Origin: Gammaproteobacteria bacterium
GTDB taxonomy: Bacteria; Pseudomonadota; Gammaproteobacteria; JAJDOJ01
NCBI GenBank assembly: GCA_026984215.1
Contig: JALSSO010000126.1
Coordinates: 1 to 32,167 of the forward strand
Length of the DNA: 32,167 nucleotides
Reading direction: 5' to 3'
The notes beneath the pieces are model-generated. The model did not search any database, was not told where the DNA came from, and saw only the letters and a list, made by a program, of their open reading frames with translations. Position numbers and translations under genes: made by a program. Of this stretch, positions 24,555 to 32,167 are shown in pieces; position 1 is the first letter of the stretch; the number at the start of each line of letters is the position of its first letter.

Positions 24555-24881
24555 GTGAGTGACAAGATTGTGCACGTGAGCGACGACAGCTTCGAGCGTG
24601 AGGTCCTTCAGTCCGACAAGCCGGTGTTGGTGGACTTCTGGGCCGAATGGTGCGGTCCGTGCAAGATGATCGCGCCGATCCTGGACGAGATCGCCGACGA
24701 ATACGACGGGCGCATCAAGGTGGCGAAGCTGGACATCGACGACAATCCCCAGACACCGCCCAAATACGGGATCCGTGGTATCCCCACGCTGATGTTGTTC
24801 AAGAACGGTGAAGTGGAGGCCACCAAGGTCGGCGCGCTGTCCAAGTCGCAGCTCACCGCCTTTCTGGATCAGAACATTTAG
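24555..24881 (+). CDS. trxA: Thioredoxin 1
   Basis: A 108-aa cytosolic thioredoxin. The redox motif WCGPC lies in [18 protein letters not shown], and the cis-proline loop is [13 protein letters not shown]. Length and fold are those of E. coli TrxA. Translation starts at GTG 24555 ([14 protein letters not shown]), the only start that gives the canonical N-terminus; the ribosome site is weak (GAGGG about 8 bases before). It reduces disulfides in ribonucleotide reductase, methionine sulfoxide reductase and other partners. The 221 bases between it and divergent rhlB contain no further gene I can support and must carry both promoters. Confidence 0.96.
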   Translation: MSDKIVHVSDDSFEREVLQSDKPVLVDFWAEWCGPCKMIAPILDEIADEYDGRIKVAKLDIDDNPQTPPKYGIRGIPTLMLFKNGEVEATKVGALSKSQLTAFLDQNI

Positions 24882-25117
24882 TACCGCATGTCGTACGCTG
24901 GACGCGTGAACCATTTGGTGATAAAAGTATCGAAGTAAGCAAAGAGCAAGGTCCGGTCCCGGACTTCGTTTGATCTGAGCCCTTTCGTTGTTTTTCGCTG
25001 ACGGTGAGTGACGCGCCGCCCCGGGTTGTGGGGTGGTGTTCGATCGTACATGTCCCCTTGCCGCCTTCCGCCCCTGCGGAGTGTGGTGCGTGGGGCCCTC
25101 TCAAGGACCCAACGAGT
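24882..25117 (+). other. trxA-rho intergenic leader region
   Basis: A 236-base gap without a supported gene. The first hundred bases are unusually AT-rich for this window (24905-24990), fitting a promoter for rho. A small hairpin GTCC-GGTCCC-GGAC lies at 24951-24964. Further on, 25053-25074 is C-rich and contains no A (14 C, 5 T, 3 G), the composition of a Rho utilisation site. E. coli rho has a long autoregulated leader in the same place; the same arrangement is inferred here. Confidence 0.5.
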
Positions 25118-26521
25118 GTGACTAAAGGAATAACGGCCACTCAGCCGGCGGAGTCCGCCCCCATGGGCGAGAACGGCTCCGCCGTGACATCCAATGGCGC
25201 TGCGCGTCCCCGCAAGCGCAGGTCCCGCCCCGGCAGCCCCCGAAACGCCACCCGATCCAGTCCTATGAATCTCAGTGACCTCAAGAAAATGCCGGCGGCG
25301 GAGCTGGTGGAGCTTGCCGAATCCATGGGCCTGGAGGGCATGGCCCGGATGCGCAAGCAGGACATCATCTTCGCCATTCTCAAGGCCAAGGCCAAGGCCG
25401 GCGAGGATATCTTCGGCGGCGGGGTGCTGGAGATCCTGCAAGACGGCTTCGGCTTCCTGCGTTCGGCGGACGCCTCCTATCTGGCCGGACCCGACGACAT
25501 CTACGTCTCTCCGAGTCAGATCCGGCGCTTTGGCCTGCGCACCGGCGACACCATCACCGGCAAGATCCGTCCCCCCAAGGACGGCGAACGTTACTTCGCC
25601 ATGCTCAAGGTGGACGAGATCAACTTCGAGCCGCCGGAGAACGCCAAGAACAAGGTCCTGTTCGAGAACCTCACTCCGCTGCATCCCATGGAGCGGCTGG
25701 AGCTGGAGCGCGGCAACGGCAGCACCGAAGACATCACCGCCCGCATCGTGGACATCGTGGCACCCATCGGCAAGGGCCAGCGCGGCTTGATCGTCTCTCC
25801 CCCCAAGGCGGGCAAGACGGTGATGTTGCAGAATCTGGCCCAGAGCATCATTCACAATCATCCCGAGTGCTACCTCATCGTGCTGCTCATCGACGAGCGC
25901 CCCGAGGAGGTCACCGAGATGGAGCGTATGGTGCGCGGCGAGGTCATCTCCTCCACCTTCGACGAGCCGGCCACGCGGCACGTGCAAGTGGCCGAAATGG
26001 TCATCGAGAAGGCCAAGCGCCTGGTGGAGCACAAACGCGACGTGGTCATCATGCTGGACTCCATCACCCGCCTGGCGCGCGCCTACAATACGGTGGTGCC
26101 GTCCTCGGGCAAGGTGCTCACCGGCGGCGTGGACGCCAATGCCCTGCAAAAGCCCAAGCGCTTTTTCGGCGCGGCGCGCAACGTGGAAGAGGGCGGCAGC
26201 CTGACCATCATCGCCACGGCCCTCGTGGACACCGGCTCCAAGATGGACGAGGTGATCTACGAGGAATTCAAGGGCACGGGCAACTCGGAGATCCACCTGG
26301 ATCGGCGCATCGCCGAGAAACGGGTCTTCCCGGCCATCAACATCAAGCGTTCCGGCACCCGCCGCGAAGAGCTTCTCACCGACCCGGACGAGCTGCAGAA
26401 GATGTGGATTCTGCGCAAGTTCCTGCACCAGATGGACGATCTGGAGGCCATGGAGTTCCTCCTGGGTCGGTTGCAGCAGACCAAGACCAACGAGGAGTTC
26501 TTCGAGTCCATGAAGCGCTGA
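25118..26521 (+). CDS. rho: Transcription termination factor Rho (with N-terminal extension)
   Basis: The hexameric RNA-dependent ATPase that ends transcription. From [20 protein letters not shown] (ATG 25265) the protein is canonical at about 418 aa: N-terminal helix domain, RNA-binding cold-shock-like fold with DGFGFLR, P-loop [11 protein letters not shown], Walker [18 protein letters not shown]-loop and R-loop regions ([31 protein letters not shown]). Upstream the frame stays open with GC-rich third codon positions, and GTG 25118 has AAGGA 10 bases before it. That start adds 49 residues rich in Ser, Pro and Arg ([14 protein letters not shown]). ATG 25163 is another option. No good ribosome site precedes 25265, so the extension is probably real but unproven. 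Confidence 0.93.
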   Translation: MTKGITATQPAESAPMGENGSAVTSNGAARPRKRRSRPGSPRNATRSSPMNLSDLKKMPAAELVELAESMGLEGMARMRKQDIIFAILKAKAKAGEDIFGGGVLEILQDGFGFLRSADASYLAGPDDIYVSPSQIRRFGLRTGDTITGKIRPPKDGERYFAMLKVDEINFEPPENAKNKVLFENLTPLHPMERLELERGNGSTEDITARIVDIVAPIGKGQRGLIVSPPKAGKTVMLQNLAQSIIHNHPECYLIVLLIDERPEEVTEMERMVRGEVISSTFDEPATRHVQVAEMVIEKAKRLVEHKRDVVIMLDSITRLARAYNTVVPSSGKVLTGGVDANALQKPKRFFGAARNVEEGGSLTIIATALVDTGSKMDEVIYEEFKGTGNSEIHLDRRIAEKRVFPAINIKRSGTRREELLTDPDELQKMWILRKFLHQMDDLEAMEFLLGRLQQTKTNEEFFESMKR

Positions 26522-26523
26522 AG

Positions 26524-26537
26524 CCGCCCGCGGGCGG
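26524..26537. terminator. GC palindrome between convergent rho and yqhA-like gene
   Basis: CCGCCCGCGGGCGG is a perfect 14-bp palindrome (5-bp stem, 4-base loop as RNA) starting 3 bases after the rho stop and ending 10 bases before the end of the convergent gene. There is no T-run on either strand, so it would be a weak or factor-assisted terminator. Confidence 0.35.
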
Positions 26538-26546
26538 GTCCCGGGA

Positions 26547-27128
26547 TCAAGCCGGATCTCGCGGTTTGTCGTTGGAGGCGGCGTGTTCCCCGGCGTGGGA
26601 GAGGTACAGCGCCAGGCCCACCAGGGCGATGCCGCCGGCGAAGGCCAGCAGATCGGTGGCGTTGTCGAAGCGCATCTCGATGCCGTGCTCGAAGAACTTG
26701 ACGATCAGGATCATGAGCACGACCTTGCCCAGCCGCGACTTGAGGTCGTCCAGGTTGCGGATGAACAACACCCGTGAGAAGTGCCGGGACCCGCGGGCCG
26801 GGTCCAAGGGGCTGATGAACAGCTCGTAGAGCCCCAGGGCGAAGATCAGCAGTACCGTGGCCAGGAGGTAACCGTCGATCACCTCCACCACATGGGCGAT
26901 GCTCTCGGCCCGCATGTCGCTGCGGGCGGCGGCGCTGAGCGCGGGCGAGGCGTAGTCGCCCAGGTGCGCGATCAGGTACCAGGCGTCCACGGTGGCGATG
27001 TAGAAGACCGCCAGCGCCGTGGCCAGGCTCGCCAGCACGGCCACGAGCACCACCAGGCGGCTGTGCCAGAGACCCCCTTCGAACCAGCGTTCCAAAACGC
27101 CCGGCGGGCGGGGTGCCGGTCGGCCCAT
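26547..27128 (-). CDS. YqhA/UPF0114-family membrane protein
   Basis: A 193-aa inner-membrane protein. Four hydrophobic helices are evident: LVVLVAVLASLATALAVFYI (about 25-45), VIDGYLLATVLLIFALGLYEL (about 83-104), VVLMILIVKFFEHG (about 135-150) and LLAFAGGIALVGLALYL (about 158-175). FISPLDPARGSRHFSRVLFIRNLDDLKSRLGKVV is the UPF0114 signature loop. Function is unknown; membership is by motif. Its ATG shares one base with the purD stop (TGATG), so it is probably translated from the purD message, an unexpected partner for purine synthesis. Confidence 0.88.
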   Translation of the reverse strand: MGRPAPRPPGVLERWFEGGLWHSRLVVLVAVLASLATALAVFYIATVDAWYLIAHLGDYASPALSAAARSDMRAESIAHVVEVIDGYLLATVLLIFALGLYELFISPLDPARGSRHFSRVLFIRNLDDLKSRLGKVVLMILIVKFFEHGIEMRFDNATDLLAFAGGIALVGLALYLSHAGEHAASNDKPRDPA

Positions 27129-28423
27129 CAGAGTACCGCCTCCTCGCGCGCCACCGCGCGGTAGCCGATGTCGCTGCGGTAGAACGCGCCTTCCCAGTGG
27201 ATCTGTCCCACGGCCTCATAGGCCCGACGCCGGGCGGCGGTGACGTTCTCCCCCAGCGCGGTCACGCAGAGCACGCGGCCACCGGCGGTGACCACCGCGC
27301 CGTCGCGCAGCGCGGTGCCCGCATGGAACACCTTGACGTCTTCCAGGGCGGCGGCGGCCTCCAACCCGTGGATCACGTCGCCCTTGCGGTAGCTTCCGGG
27401 GTAGCCCGCCGCGGCCATCACCACGCCCAGTGCGCTGCGCGCGTCCCAGTGGGCCGCCGTGCGATCGAGGGCACCGCTCATGCCGGCCTCCAGCAGATCG
27501 GCCAGGTCGGTGCGCAGCCGCATCAGGATCGGCTGGGTCTCTGGGTCGCCGAAGCGGCAGTTGAACTCCAGGACCTTGGGGGTGCCGTCCGGGGTGATCA
27601 TCAGCCCGGCGTACAGAAATCCACGGTAGGGAGTGCCTTCCTCGCGCAGCCCCGCCACGGTGGGGCGGATCACTTCCGCGAGGATGCGTTCGTGGATGTC
27701 CGGAGTGACCACGGGCGCCGGCGAGTAGGCGCCCATGCCCCCCGTATTGGGGCCGCGGTCCCCGTCGTCGCGGGCCTTGTGATCCTGGCTGCTGGCCAGC
27801 GGCAGGATGTGTTCCCCGTCCACCATGCAGATGAAGCTCGCTTCCTCGCCGGTCAGGAATTCCTCGAGGACCACCCGGTGACCGGCCGCGCCGAAGCGGC
27901 CGTCCTCGAGCATGTCCCGTACGGCCCGTTCGGCCTGCTCGACGGTGGCGGCGAGGATCACTCCCTTGCCGGCGGCCAGCCCGTCGGCCTTGACCACGAT
28001 GGGGGCGCCCCGCTGGCGGACATGGGCCAGCGCCGGCTCCAACTCGGTGAAGACCCGGTAGTCCGCGGTGGGGATGGCATGGTGGGCCAGGAAGTCCTTG
28101 GTGAAGGCCTTGGAACCCTCGAGCTGGGCCGCCGCCTGGGTGGGGCCGAAGATGGCTTGGGATTCGGCCTCGAAGGCGTCCACGATCCCGGCCACCAAGG
28201 GCGCCTCGGGGCCCACTACGGTGAGGTCGACGCCCGTATGACGGACGAAGCGCAGGAGCCCTTCGATGTCGTCGGCCTTGATCGGCACGTTCTCCACACC
28301 CGGTTCCAGGGCGGTGCCCGCATTGCCGGGTGCCACGTAGACCCCTTCGACGCGGGGCGATTGCGCGAGTTTCCAGGCCAGGGCGTGTTCGCGGCCGCCG
28401 CCGCCGACGACGAGCACTTTCAT
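27128..28423 (-). CDS. purD: Phosphoribosylamine-glycine ligase (GAR synthetase)
   Basis: A 431-aa ATP-grasp enzyme of de novo purine synthesis joining glycine to phosphoribosylamine. It begins [52 protein letters not shown] (ATP-binding lysine and glycine loop), [28 protein letters not shown] and [13 protein letters not shown] follow in the family order. Start ATG 28423 follows AGGAGA. It lies 25 bases after purH and overlaps the YqhA-like gene by one base, so purH-purD-yqhA is likely one transcript. Confidence 0.97.
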   Translation of the reverse strand: MKVLVVGGGGREHALAWKLAQSPRVEGVYVAPGNAGTALEPGVENVPIKADDIEGLLRFVRHTGVDLTVVGPEAPLVAGIVDAFEAESQAIFGPTQAAAQLEGSKAFTKDFLAHHAIPTADYRVFTELEPALAHVRQRGAPIVVKADGLAAGKGVILAATVEQAERAVRDMLEDGRFGAAGHRVVLEEFLTGEEASFICMVDGEHILPLASSQDHKARDDGDRGPNTGGMGAYSPAPVVTPDIHERILAEVIRPTVAGLREEGTPYRGFLYAGLMITPDGTPKVLEFNCRFGDPETQPILMRLRTDLADLLEAGMSGALDRTAAHWDARSALGVVMAAAGYPGSYRKGDVIHGLEAAAALEDVKVFHAGTALRDGAVVTAGGRVLCVTALGENVTAARRRAYEAVGQIHWEGAFYRSDIGYRAVAREEAVL

Positions 28424-28448
28424 GGGCGATCTCCTGTTGCTGCGGCTT

Positions 28449-30023
28449 TCAGTGCCGGAAGTGGCGCATGCCCGTGAACACCATGGCCATGCCGTGCTCG
28501 TCGGCGGCCTCCACCACCTCGGCGTCACGCAGGCTCCCTCCGGGCTGGATCACGGCGGTCACACCCGCCTCGGCCGCCCGGTCGATGCCGTCCCGGAAGG
28601 GAAAGAAGGCATCCGAAGCCATCACCGCACCGGTGACTTCCAGGCCCGCCTGGGCCGCTTTTTCCGCGGCGATGCGGGCCGAGTTGACGCGGCTCATCTG
28701 GCCGGCGCCCACCCCGATGGTGCGTTGGTCGCGTCCGTAGACGATGGCGTTGGATTTGACGAATTTGCATACCCGCCAGGTGAACAGGAGATCCCGCATC
28801 TCGGACTCGGTGGGGGCGCGTCGAGTGACCACCTCCAGCGTGTCGTAGAGGGCGCGATCGGGATCCTGCACCAGCAGCCCGCCCCGGACCCGTTTCAGGT
28901 CCATGCCGGGGCGATCCCCGTCGTCCCACGGGCCGGTCACCAGCAGCCGCACGTTTTTCTTGCGGCCCACCACGGCGGGCACCGCCTCGTCCACCGCCGG
29001 GGCGAGGATCACCTCCACGAACTGGCGGTCCACGATGGCCTGCGCGGTGGCGGCATCGAGCCGACGATTGAAAGCGATGATGCCGCCGAAGGCCGATTCG
29101 GGATCGGTCTCGAAGGCGCGGTCGTAGGCCGTGAGCAGGTCGTCGGCCTCGGCCACGCCGCAGGGATTGGCGTGCTTGACGATGACGCAGCAGGGCGCAT
29201 CGAACTGGCGCGCGCACTCCAGGGCGGCGTCGGCATCGGCGATGTTGTTGTAGGACAGGGCCTTGCCCTGGAGCTGGCGGGCGTTGGCGATGCCCGATCC
29301 GGTGGTGGCGCTGGACTCGCGGTAGAAGGCGGCGCGCTGGTGTGGGTTCTCGCCGTAGCGCATGGCCTGGGCCTTGGTGAATTGAAGCGTGAGCGTGCGG
29401 GGCAGCCCGGGTTCGCCGCCCGGCACGCGCTCGCCCAACCAGTTGGCGATGGTGCCGTCGTAATGGGCGGTGTGGGCGAAGGCCTTGACCGCCAGATCGA
29501 AGCGCAGCTCCCGGGACAGTGCCCCCTCGTGGGCCCGCAGGGCCTCCAGGATCCGGGGATAGTCGGCTGGATCGACCACCGGCGCGACGTCCGCGTGGTT
29601 CTTGGCCGCCGCCCGCAGCATGGCCGGACCACCGATGTCGATGTGCTCGATGGCGCGTTCCAGGGTGCACGCGGGATCGGCCGTTGCCTCTTCGAAGGGA
29701 TACAGGTTCACCACCACCAGATCGACGGGCAGGATGCCCTGGGCCCGCATGGCCTCGTCGTCGACACCCCGGCGCCCGAGGATGCCTCCGTGGACCTTGG
29801 GATGCAGGGTCTTCAGCCGGCCATCCATCATCTCGGGGAAGCCGGTGTAGTCCGAGATCTCGGTCACCGGAATGCCGGCCTCACCGAGCAGGCGGGCGGT
29901 CCCTCCCGTGGAGAGTAGCTCGACGCCCAGTCCGTGCAGGGCCCGGGCGAAGTCGACGATCCCCGTCTTGTCGGAGACGGAGATCAGGGCGCGCCGTACG
30001 GGGCGCAGGCCGGAGTCGGTCAT
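28449..30023 (-). CDS. purH: Bifunctional AICAR transformylase / IMP cyclohydrolase
   Basis: A 524-aa enzyme doing the last two steps to IMP. The N-terminal IMP cyclohydrolase part has [40 protein letters not shown] and [19 protein letters not shown]. The C-terminal transformylase has [13 protein letters not shown], the catalytic KHANPCG with its essential lysine and histidine, and [12 protein letters not shown]. Length is standard. GGGAGGA precedes the ATG at 30023. The same order dusB-fis-purH-purD is common in gammaproteobacteria. A TATAAT element upstream suggests that purH has a promoter separate from fis. Confidence 0.97.
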   Translation of the reverse strand: MTDSGLRPVRRALISVSDKTGIVDFARALHGLGVELLSTGGTARLLGEAGIPVTEISDYTGFPEMMDGRLKTLHPKVHGGILGRRGVDDEAMRAQGILPVDLVVVNLYPFEEATADPACTLERAIEHIDIGGPAMLRAAAKNHADVAPVVDPADYPRILEALRAHEGALSRELRFDLAVKAFAHTAHYDGTIANWLGERVPGGEPGLPRTLTLQFTKAQAMRYGENPHQRAAFYRESSATTGSGIANARQLQGKALSYNNIADADAALECARQFDAPCCVIVKHANPCGVAEADDLLTAYDRAFETDPESAFGGIIAFNRRLDAATAQAIVDRQFVEVILAPAVDEAVPAVVGRKKNVRLLVTGPWDDGDRPGMDLKRVRGGLLVQDPDRALYDTLEVVTRRAPTESEMRDLLFTWRVCKFVKSNAIVYGRDQRTIGVGAGQMSRVNSARIAAEKAAQAGLEVTGAVMASDAFFPFRDGIDRAAEAGVTAVIQPGGSLRDAEVVEAADEHGMAMVFTGMRHFRH

Positions 30024-30056
30024 GGGGATCCTCCCAGTCCACGGAGCAGGGCGCGG

Positions 30057-30062
30057 ATTATA
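30057..30062 (-). promoter_or_regulatory. Candidate -10 element for purH
   Basis: A perfect TATAAT on the minus strand (inside GGGTATATAATCCG), 34 bases before the purH start. The region 17 bases further upstream is GC-rich and has no recognisable -35, so the promoter would need an activator. A 10-bp palindrome, GCGGGCCCGC, lies just upstream and may terminate fis transcription. I did not find a clear PurR box. Confidence 0.4.
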
Positions 30063-30157
30063 TACCCGTTGGGCCGCGGGCCCGCAGGATGCCGGAGCCA
30101 GGCACGGACCCGGGGTGGCGCAGGCGTTTCCCCCTTTCCACCGATGGTTCGAGCGTC

Positions 30158-30433
30158 TCAGTGCAGCAGGCTGTACTGGCGCAGCTTCTTGCGCAGCGTG
30201 GCCCGACTCAGGCCGAGCACCCTGGCGGCCTGCGACTGGTTGCCTCCGCAGTAGTCCATCACGCATTCGAGCAACGGACGTTCGACCTCTTCCAGCACCA
30301 GGCGGTAGACGTCGGTCGGTTGCTGGCCGGCCAAGCTGTTGAGATAGCGGTTCAGGGCCTCCTTGACGGCGCGATGCAACGGCTGGGTCCGGTCGGTCAC
30401 GTGCAAGGGACAGGTGGACGGAAGTGCGTTCAT
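30158..30433 (-). CDS. fis: Fis-family nucleoid protein / DNA-binding regulator
   Basis: A 91-aa protein ending in the Fis helix-turn-helix: [29 protein letters not shown]. The preceding [33 protein letters not shown] is the Fis dimerisation core. Size and position directly after dusB (ATGA overlap at 30430-30433) are as in E. coli and most gammaproteobacteria. The N-terminal 20 residues ([20 protein letters not shown]) differ from E. coli Fis, as usual outside Enterobacterales. It bends DNA and modulates rRNA, tRNA and recombination functions. Confidence 0.95.
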   Translation of the reverse strand: MNALPSTCPLHVTDRTQPLHRAVKEALNRYLNSLAGQQPTDVYRLVLEEVERPLLECVMDYCGGNQSQAARVLGLSRATLRKKLRQYSLLH

Positions 30434-31422
30434 GCAGCGAGTGCCCCCCTGGTCGGTCGTGTGGCGGCAAGAATCGTTTTGAGTTCTAGGAGCTGGTGGG
30501 CGGCCCCGTGGACGGCGGCGAGACGCTTCCATGCTCCGCGGGCCAGGGGCCCATCCCCAATATACTGTTTGATGTGTTTGCGCGCGACCCGCACGCCGTG
30601 CACCGGACCGTAGAATTCGTGGATCGCGCGGATGTGATCGAGGATCGTCGAGGTCCTCTCTTCCCATGACAGCGGCGGGGCGTCGGTGCCGTGACGCAGA
30701 CGGTGGTCGATACGGTGGAAGATCCATGGGTCCCCGATGGCCGCCCGGCCCACCATCACGGCGTCGGCGCCGGTATGGGCCAGCACCGCCTCGGCCTTGT
30801 CCGGCCCGTCGATGTCCCCGTTGGCCACCAGCGGTACGGCCACCGCGTCACGCACCGCGCGGATGGTGTCGTATTCGGCCGGACCGCGGAAGGCGCACCG
30901 GCGGGTACGGCCGTGCACGGTGAGCATGCGCACGCCGGCGGACTCGGCGATCCGGGCCACGCGCACGGCGTTGCGCCGGGCCGGTTCGACGCCGGTGCGG
31001 ATCTTCAAGGTCACCGGTACGGTGACGGCGGCCACCACCGCCTCCAGGATCCGGCGGACACGGTCTTCGTCGCCCAGCAGCGCCGAGCCCGCCTCGGCGC
31101 GGCAGACCTTTTTGGCGGGACAACCCATGTTGATGTCGATGATCTGGGCACCGCGGGTCACGCCGGCGCGGGCGGCCTCGGCCAGCAGGGCCGGATCGGC
31201 GCCGGCGATCTGCACCACACGGGGCGGTGGTTCGTCTTGCGCGGTGGCGAGCCGGGCGGCGGACTTGCGGCTGTGCCAGAGACGGGTGTCCGAAGTGACC
31301 ATCTCGGAGACGGCCAGGGCCGCGCCCAGGGAACGGCACAGCCTTCGGAACGGAAGATCCGTGTAACCGGCCATGGGCGCGAGGAATACGCGCCCATCGA
31401 TGGCAACCGATCCGATCTGCAT
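30430..31422 (-). CDS. dusB: tRNA-dihydrouridine synthase B
   Basis: A 330-aa FMN enzyme reducing uridine to dihydrouridine in the tRNA D loop. [21 protein letters not shown] opens the barrel; the catalytic cysteine is in [21 protein letters not shown] (the Cys after KV); [16 protein letters not shown] and [14 protein letters not shown] (FMN phosphate site) follow. Start ATG 31422 fits the family N-terminus ([19 protein letters not shown]). The first gene of a dusB-fis pair, it lies 41 bases from the DUF3426 gene. Co-transcription with fis is well known in E. coli. Confidence 0.96.
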   Translation of the reverse strand: MQIGSVAIDGRVFLAPMAGYTDLPFRRLCRSLGAALAVSEMVTSDTRLWHSRKSAARLATAQDEPPPRVVQIAGADPALLAEAARAGVTRGAQIIDINMGCPAKKVCRAEAGSALLGDEDRVRRILEAVVAAVTVPVTLKIRTGVEPARRNAVRVARIAESAGVRMLTVHGRTRRCAFRGPAEYDTIRAVRDAVAVPLVANGDIDGPDKAEAVLAHTGADAVMVGRAAIGDPWIFHRIDHRLRHGTDAPPLSWEERTSTILDHIRAIHEFYGPVHGVRVARKHIKQYIGDGPLARGAWKRLAAVHGAAHQLLELKTILAATRPTRGALAA

Positions 31423-31463
31423 GTGCGTCTGATCCGCGACGAGGATACGGAAAGACCCGTACG

Positions 31464-32167
31464 TTACAAAAACTCGAAGCGGTATGCCAGTGTCGGGACA
31501 CCGGGATCGGCCAGATCGAGCCGCACGGTCCGACGGCCGTCGGGCGGCAGCAGACACGGGGTGGGCGCGACCGGGAGATATTCGGCGGGGGTGAAGCGAC
31601 GTGAGGCCACCACGGAGCCCTGGGCGTCCAGGAAGGACAGGCGCAGGTCGGGGCAGGGCTGGGCGAAGGGGGATTCGTTGACCAGTGTGCCGGACAAGCG
31701 CACGGCGTAGGCTACGTCGGGGTGCGGGGTCACGGCATGGTCCTGGAGCGCCAAGCGCTCCGGCGCGCGGACCGGACCCGGATCGCAGCCCAGTTGCCGG
31801 CACCAGGCGGCCACACGCGGGCCGATCCGGGGATCGCGCAGCAGGCGTTCACGGTGAAACCAGGCCGCCTGGGCGGCCAGGGTCACCAGCAGCAGAAAAC
31901 TGCCCAGCCAAAGGCCGGGGCTGGTCCGCCGACGGCGCGGCGCAGCGAACAGGTCCTCCTCGGCCTCCGCCACGTGCAGCGCATGGCGGGCCCGCGCCAG
32001 CATGGCTTCCGGGTCCCGCGGTGTCGCTGCCGGGCGCGGGCCGGGGGAGACGGGCTCGACCGGCTGCTGCAGGAGGGATGCGGGTTCGTCCGGGGCTTCC
32101 TCGAGGATGGGCGGCGTGGCGCGATGACGGCGCGTGGCGTCGAAGGCGGCCCCGCAGCGCCCGCAAC
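31464..32167 (-). CDS. Zinc-ribbon / DUF3426 membrane protein (5' end cut by window edge)
   Basis: The open frame enters from the right edge, beginning CGRCGAAFDATRRHR, the second CxxC of an MJ0042-type zinc ribbon, so only a few dozen N-terminal residues are missing. A Pro-rich linker follows, then one membrane helix (LWLGSFLLLVTLAAQAAWF) and the DUF3426 domain with WCRQLGCDPGP, ALQDHAVTPHPDVAYAVRLSGTLVNESPFAQPCPDLRLSFLD and RRFTPAEYLP. Function is unknown; the family regularly sits between prmA and dusB in gammaproteobacteria. Internal ATG 32003 is not the true start because the frame and homologous sequence continue upstream of it. Confidence 0.9.
   Translation of the reverse strand, partial: CGRCGAAFDATRRHRATPPILEEAPDEPASLLQQPVEPVSPGPRPAATPRDPEAMLARARHALHVAEAEEDLFAAPRRRRTSPGLWLGSFLLLVTLAAQAAWFHRERLLRDPRIGPRVAAWCRQLGCDPGPVRAPERLALQDHAVTPHPDVAYAVRLSGTLVNESPFAQPCPDLRLSFLDAQGSVVASRRFTPAEYLPVAPTPCLLPPDGRRTVRLDLADPGVPTLAYRFEFL

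Noticed and set aside
1-32167. CRISPR array, insertion sequence or tandem repeat array
   Set aside because: No regularly spaced repeats, transposase motifs or long direct repeats were found by eye.

Overview
This is a visibly GC-rich, densely packed bacterial chromosome segment. Two gene orders point to a gammaproteobacterium: rhlB divergent from trxA-rho, and zinc-ribbon/DUF3426 protein-dusB-fis-purH-purD. A Fur-controlled feo operon, a MetR-controlled metE and ATP-dependent PEP carboxykinase fit this. The GC-richness and sulfur/arsenic-flavoured genes suggest something near the Chromatiales/Ectothiorhodospiraceae, but that placement is inference. I see no prophage, transposase, integrase or CRISPR array.

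Layout. (1) 1-1161: 5' portion of a PstS-like phosphate-binding protein (minus, cut by the window edge) and tRNA-Leu(CAG) with a strong sigma70 promoter. (2) 1243-6645: the accessory part and the most unusual locus. An ArsR-rhodanese fusion regulator (minus) diverges, across a perfect 18-bp palindrome, from a tight plus-strand run: fatty-acid-hydroxylase/sterol-desaturase family protein, VTT membrane protein fused to a rhodanese, Mth938-like protein, secreted alpha/beta hydrolase, radical SAM protein ArsS, an apparent arsM 5' remnant, and a double-CDGSH iron-sulfur protein. (3) 6688-9623: class II aldolase with a C-terminal Dabb domain, and pckA. (4) 9742-12205: GCS2-type glutamate ligase paired with an aspartoacylase/succinylglutamate-desuccinylase-like enzyme. 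(5) 12309-15652: metR and metE, divergent, with a near-consensus MetR box. (6) 15677-19738: cca, a lipoprotein zinc aminopeptidase, and an NDUFA9-like reductase translationally coupled to a HEPN-MNT toxin-antitoxin-like pair. (7) 19883-22891: feoA-feoA-feoB and a Cys-rich small membrane protein behind a Fur box. (8) 23014-26521: rhlB, trxA and rho. (9) 26547-32167: YqhA-family membrane protein, purD, purH, fis, dusB and a DUF3426 zinc-ribbon protein cut by the window edge.

Most of the window is core metabolism and RNA biology. The best candidate for an undescribed system is 1243-6645: a sulfur- or metalloid-responsive regulator apparently controlling a membrane/lipid and radical-SAM operon whose expected arsenic methyltransferase has been lost. 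Second-tier oddities are the aldolase-Dabb fusion, the GCS2/M14 pair, the coupled HEPN-MNT module and a basic N-terminal extension on Rho. All identifications come from reading motifs by eye; no database search was run.
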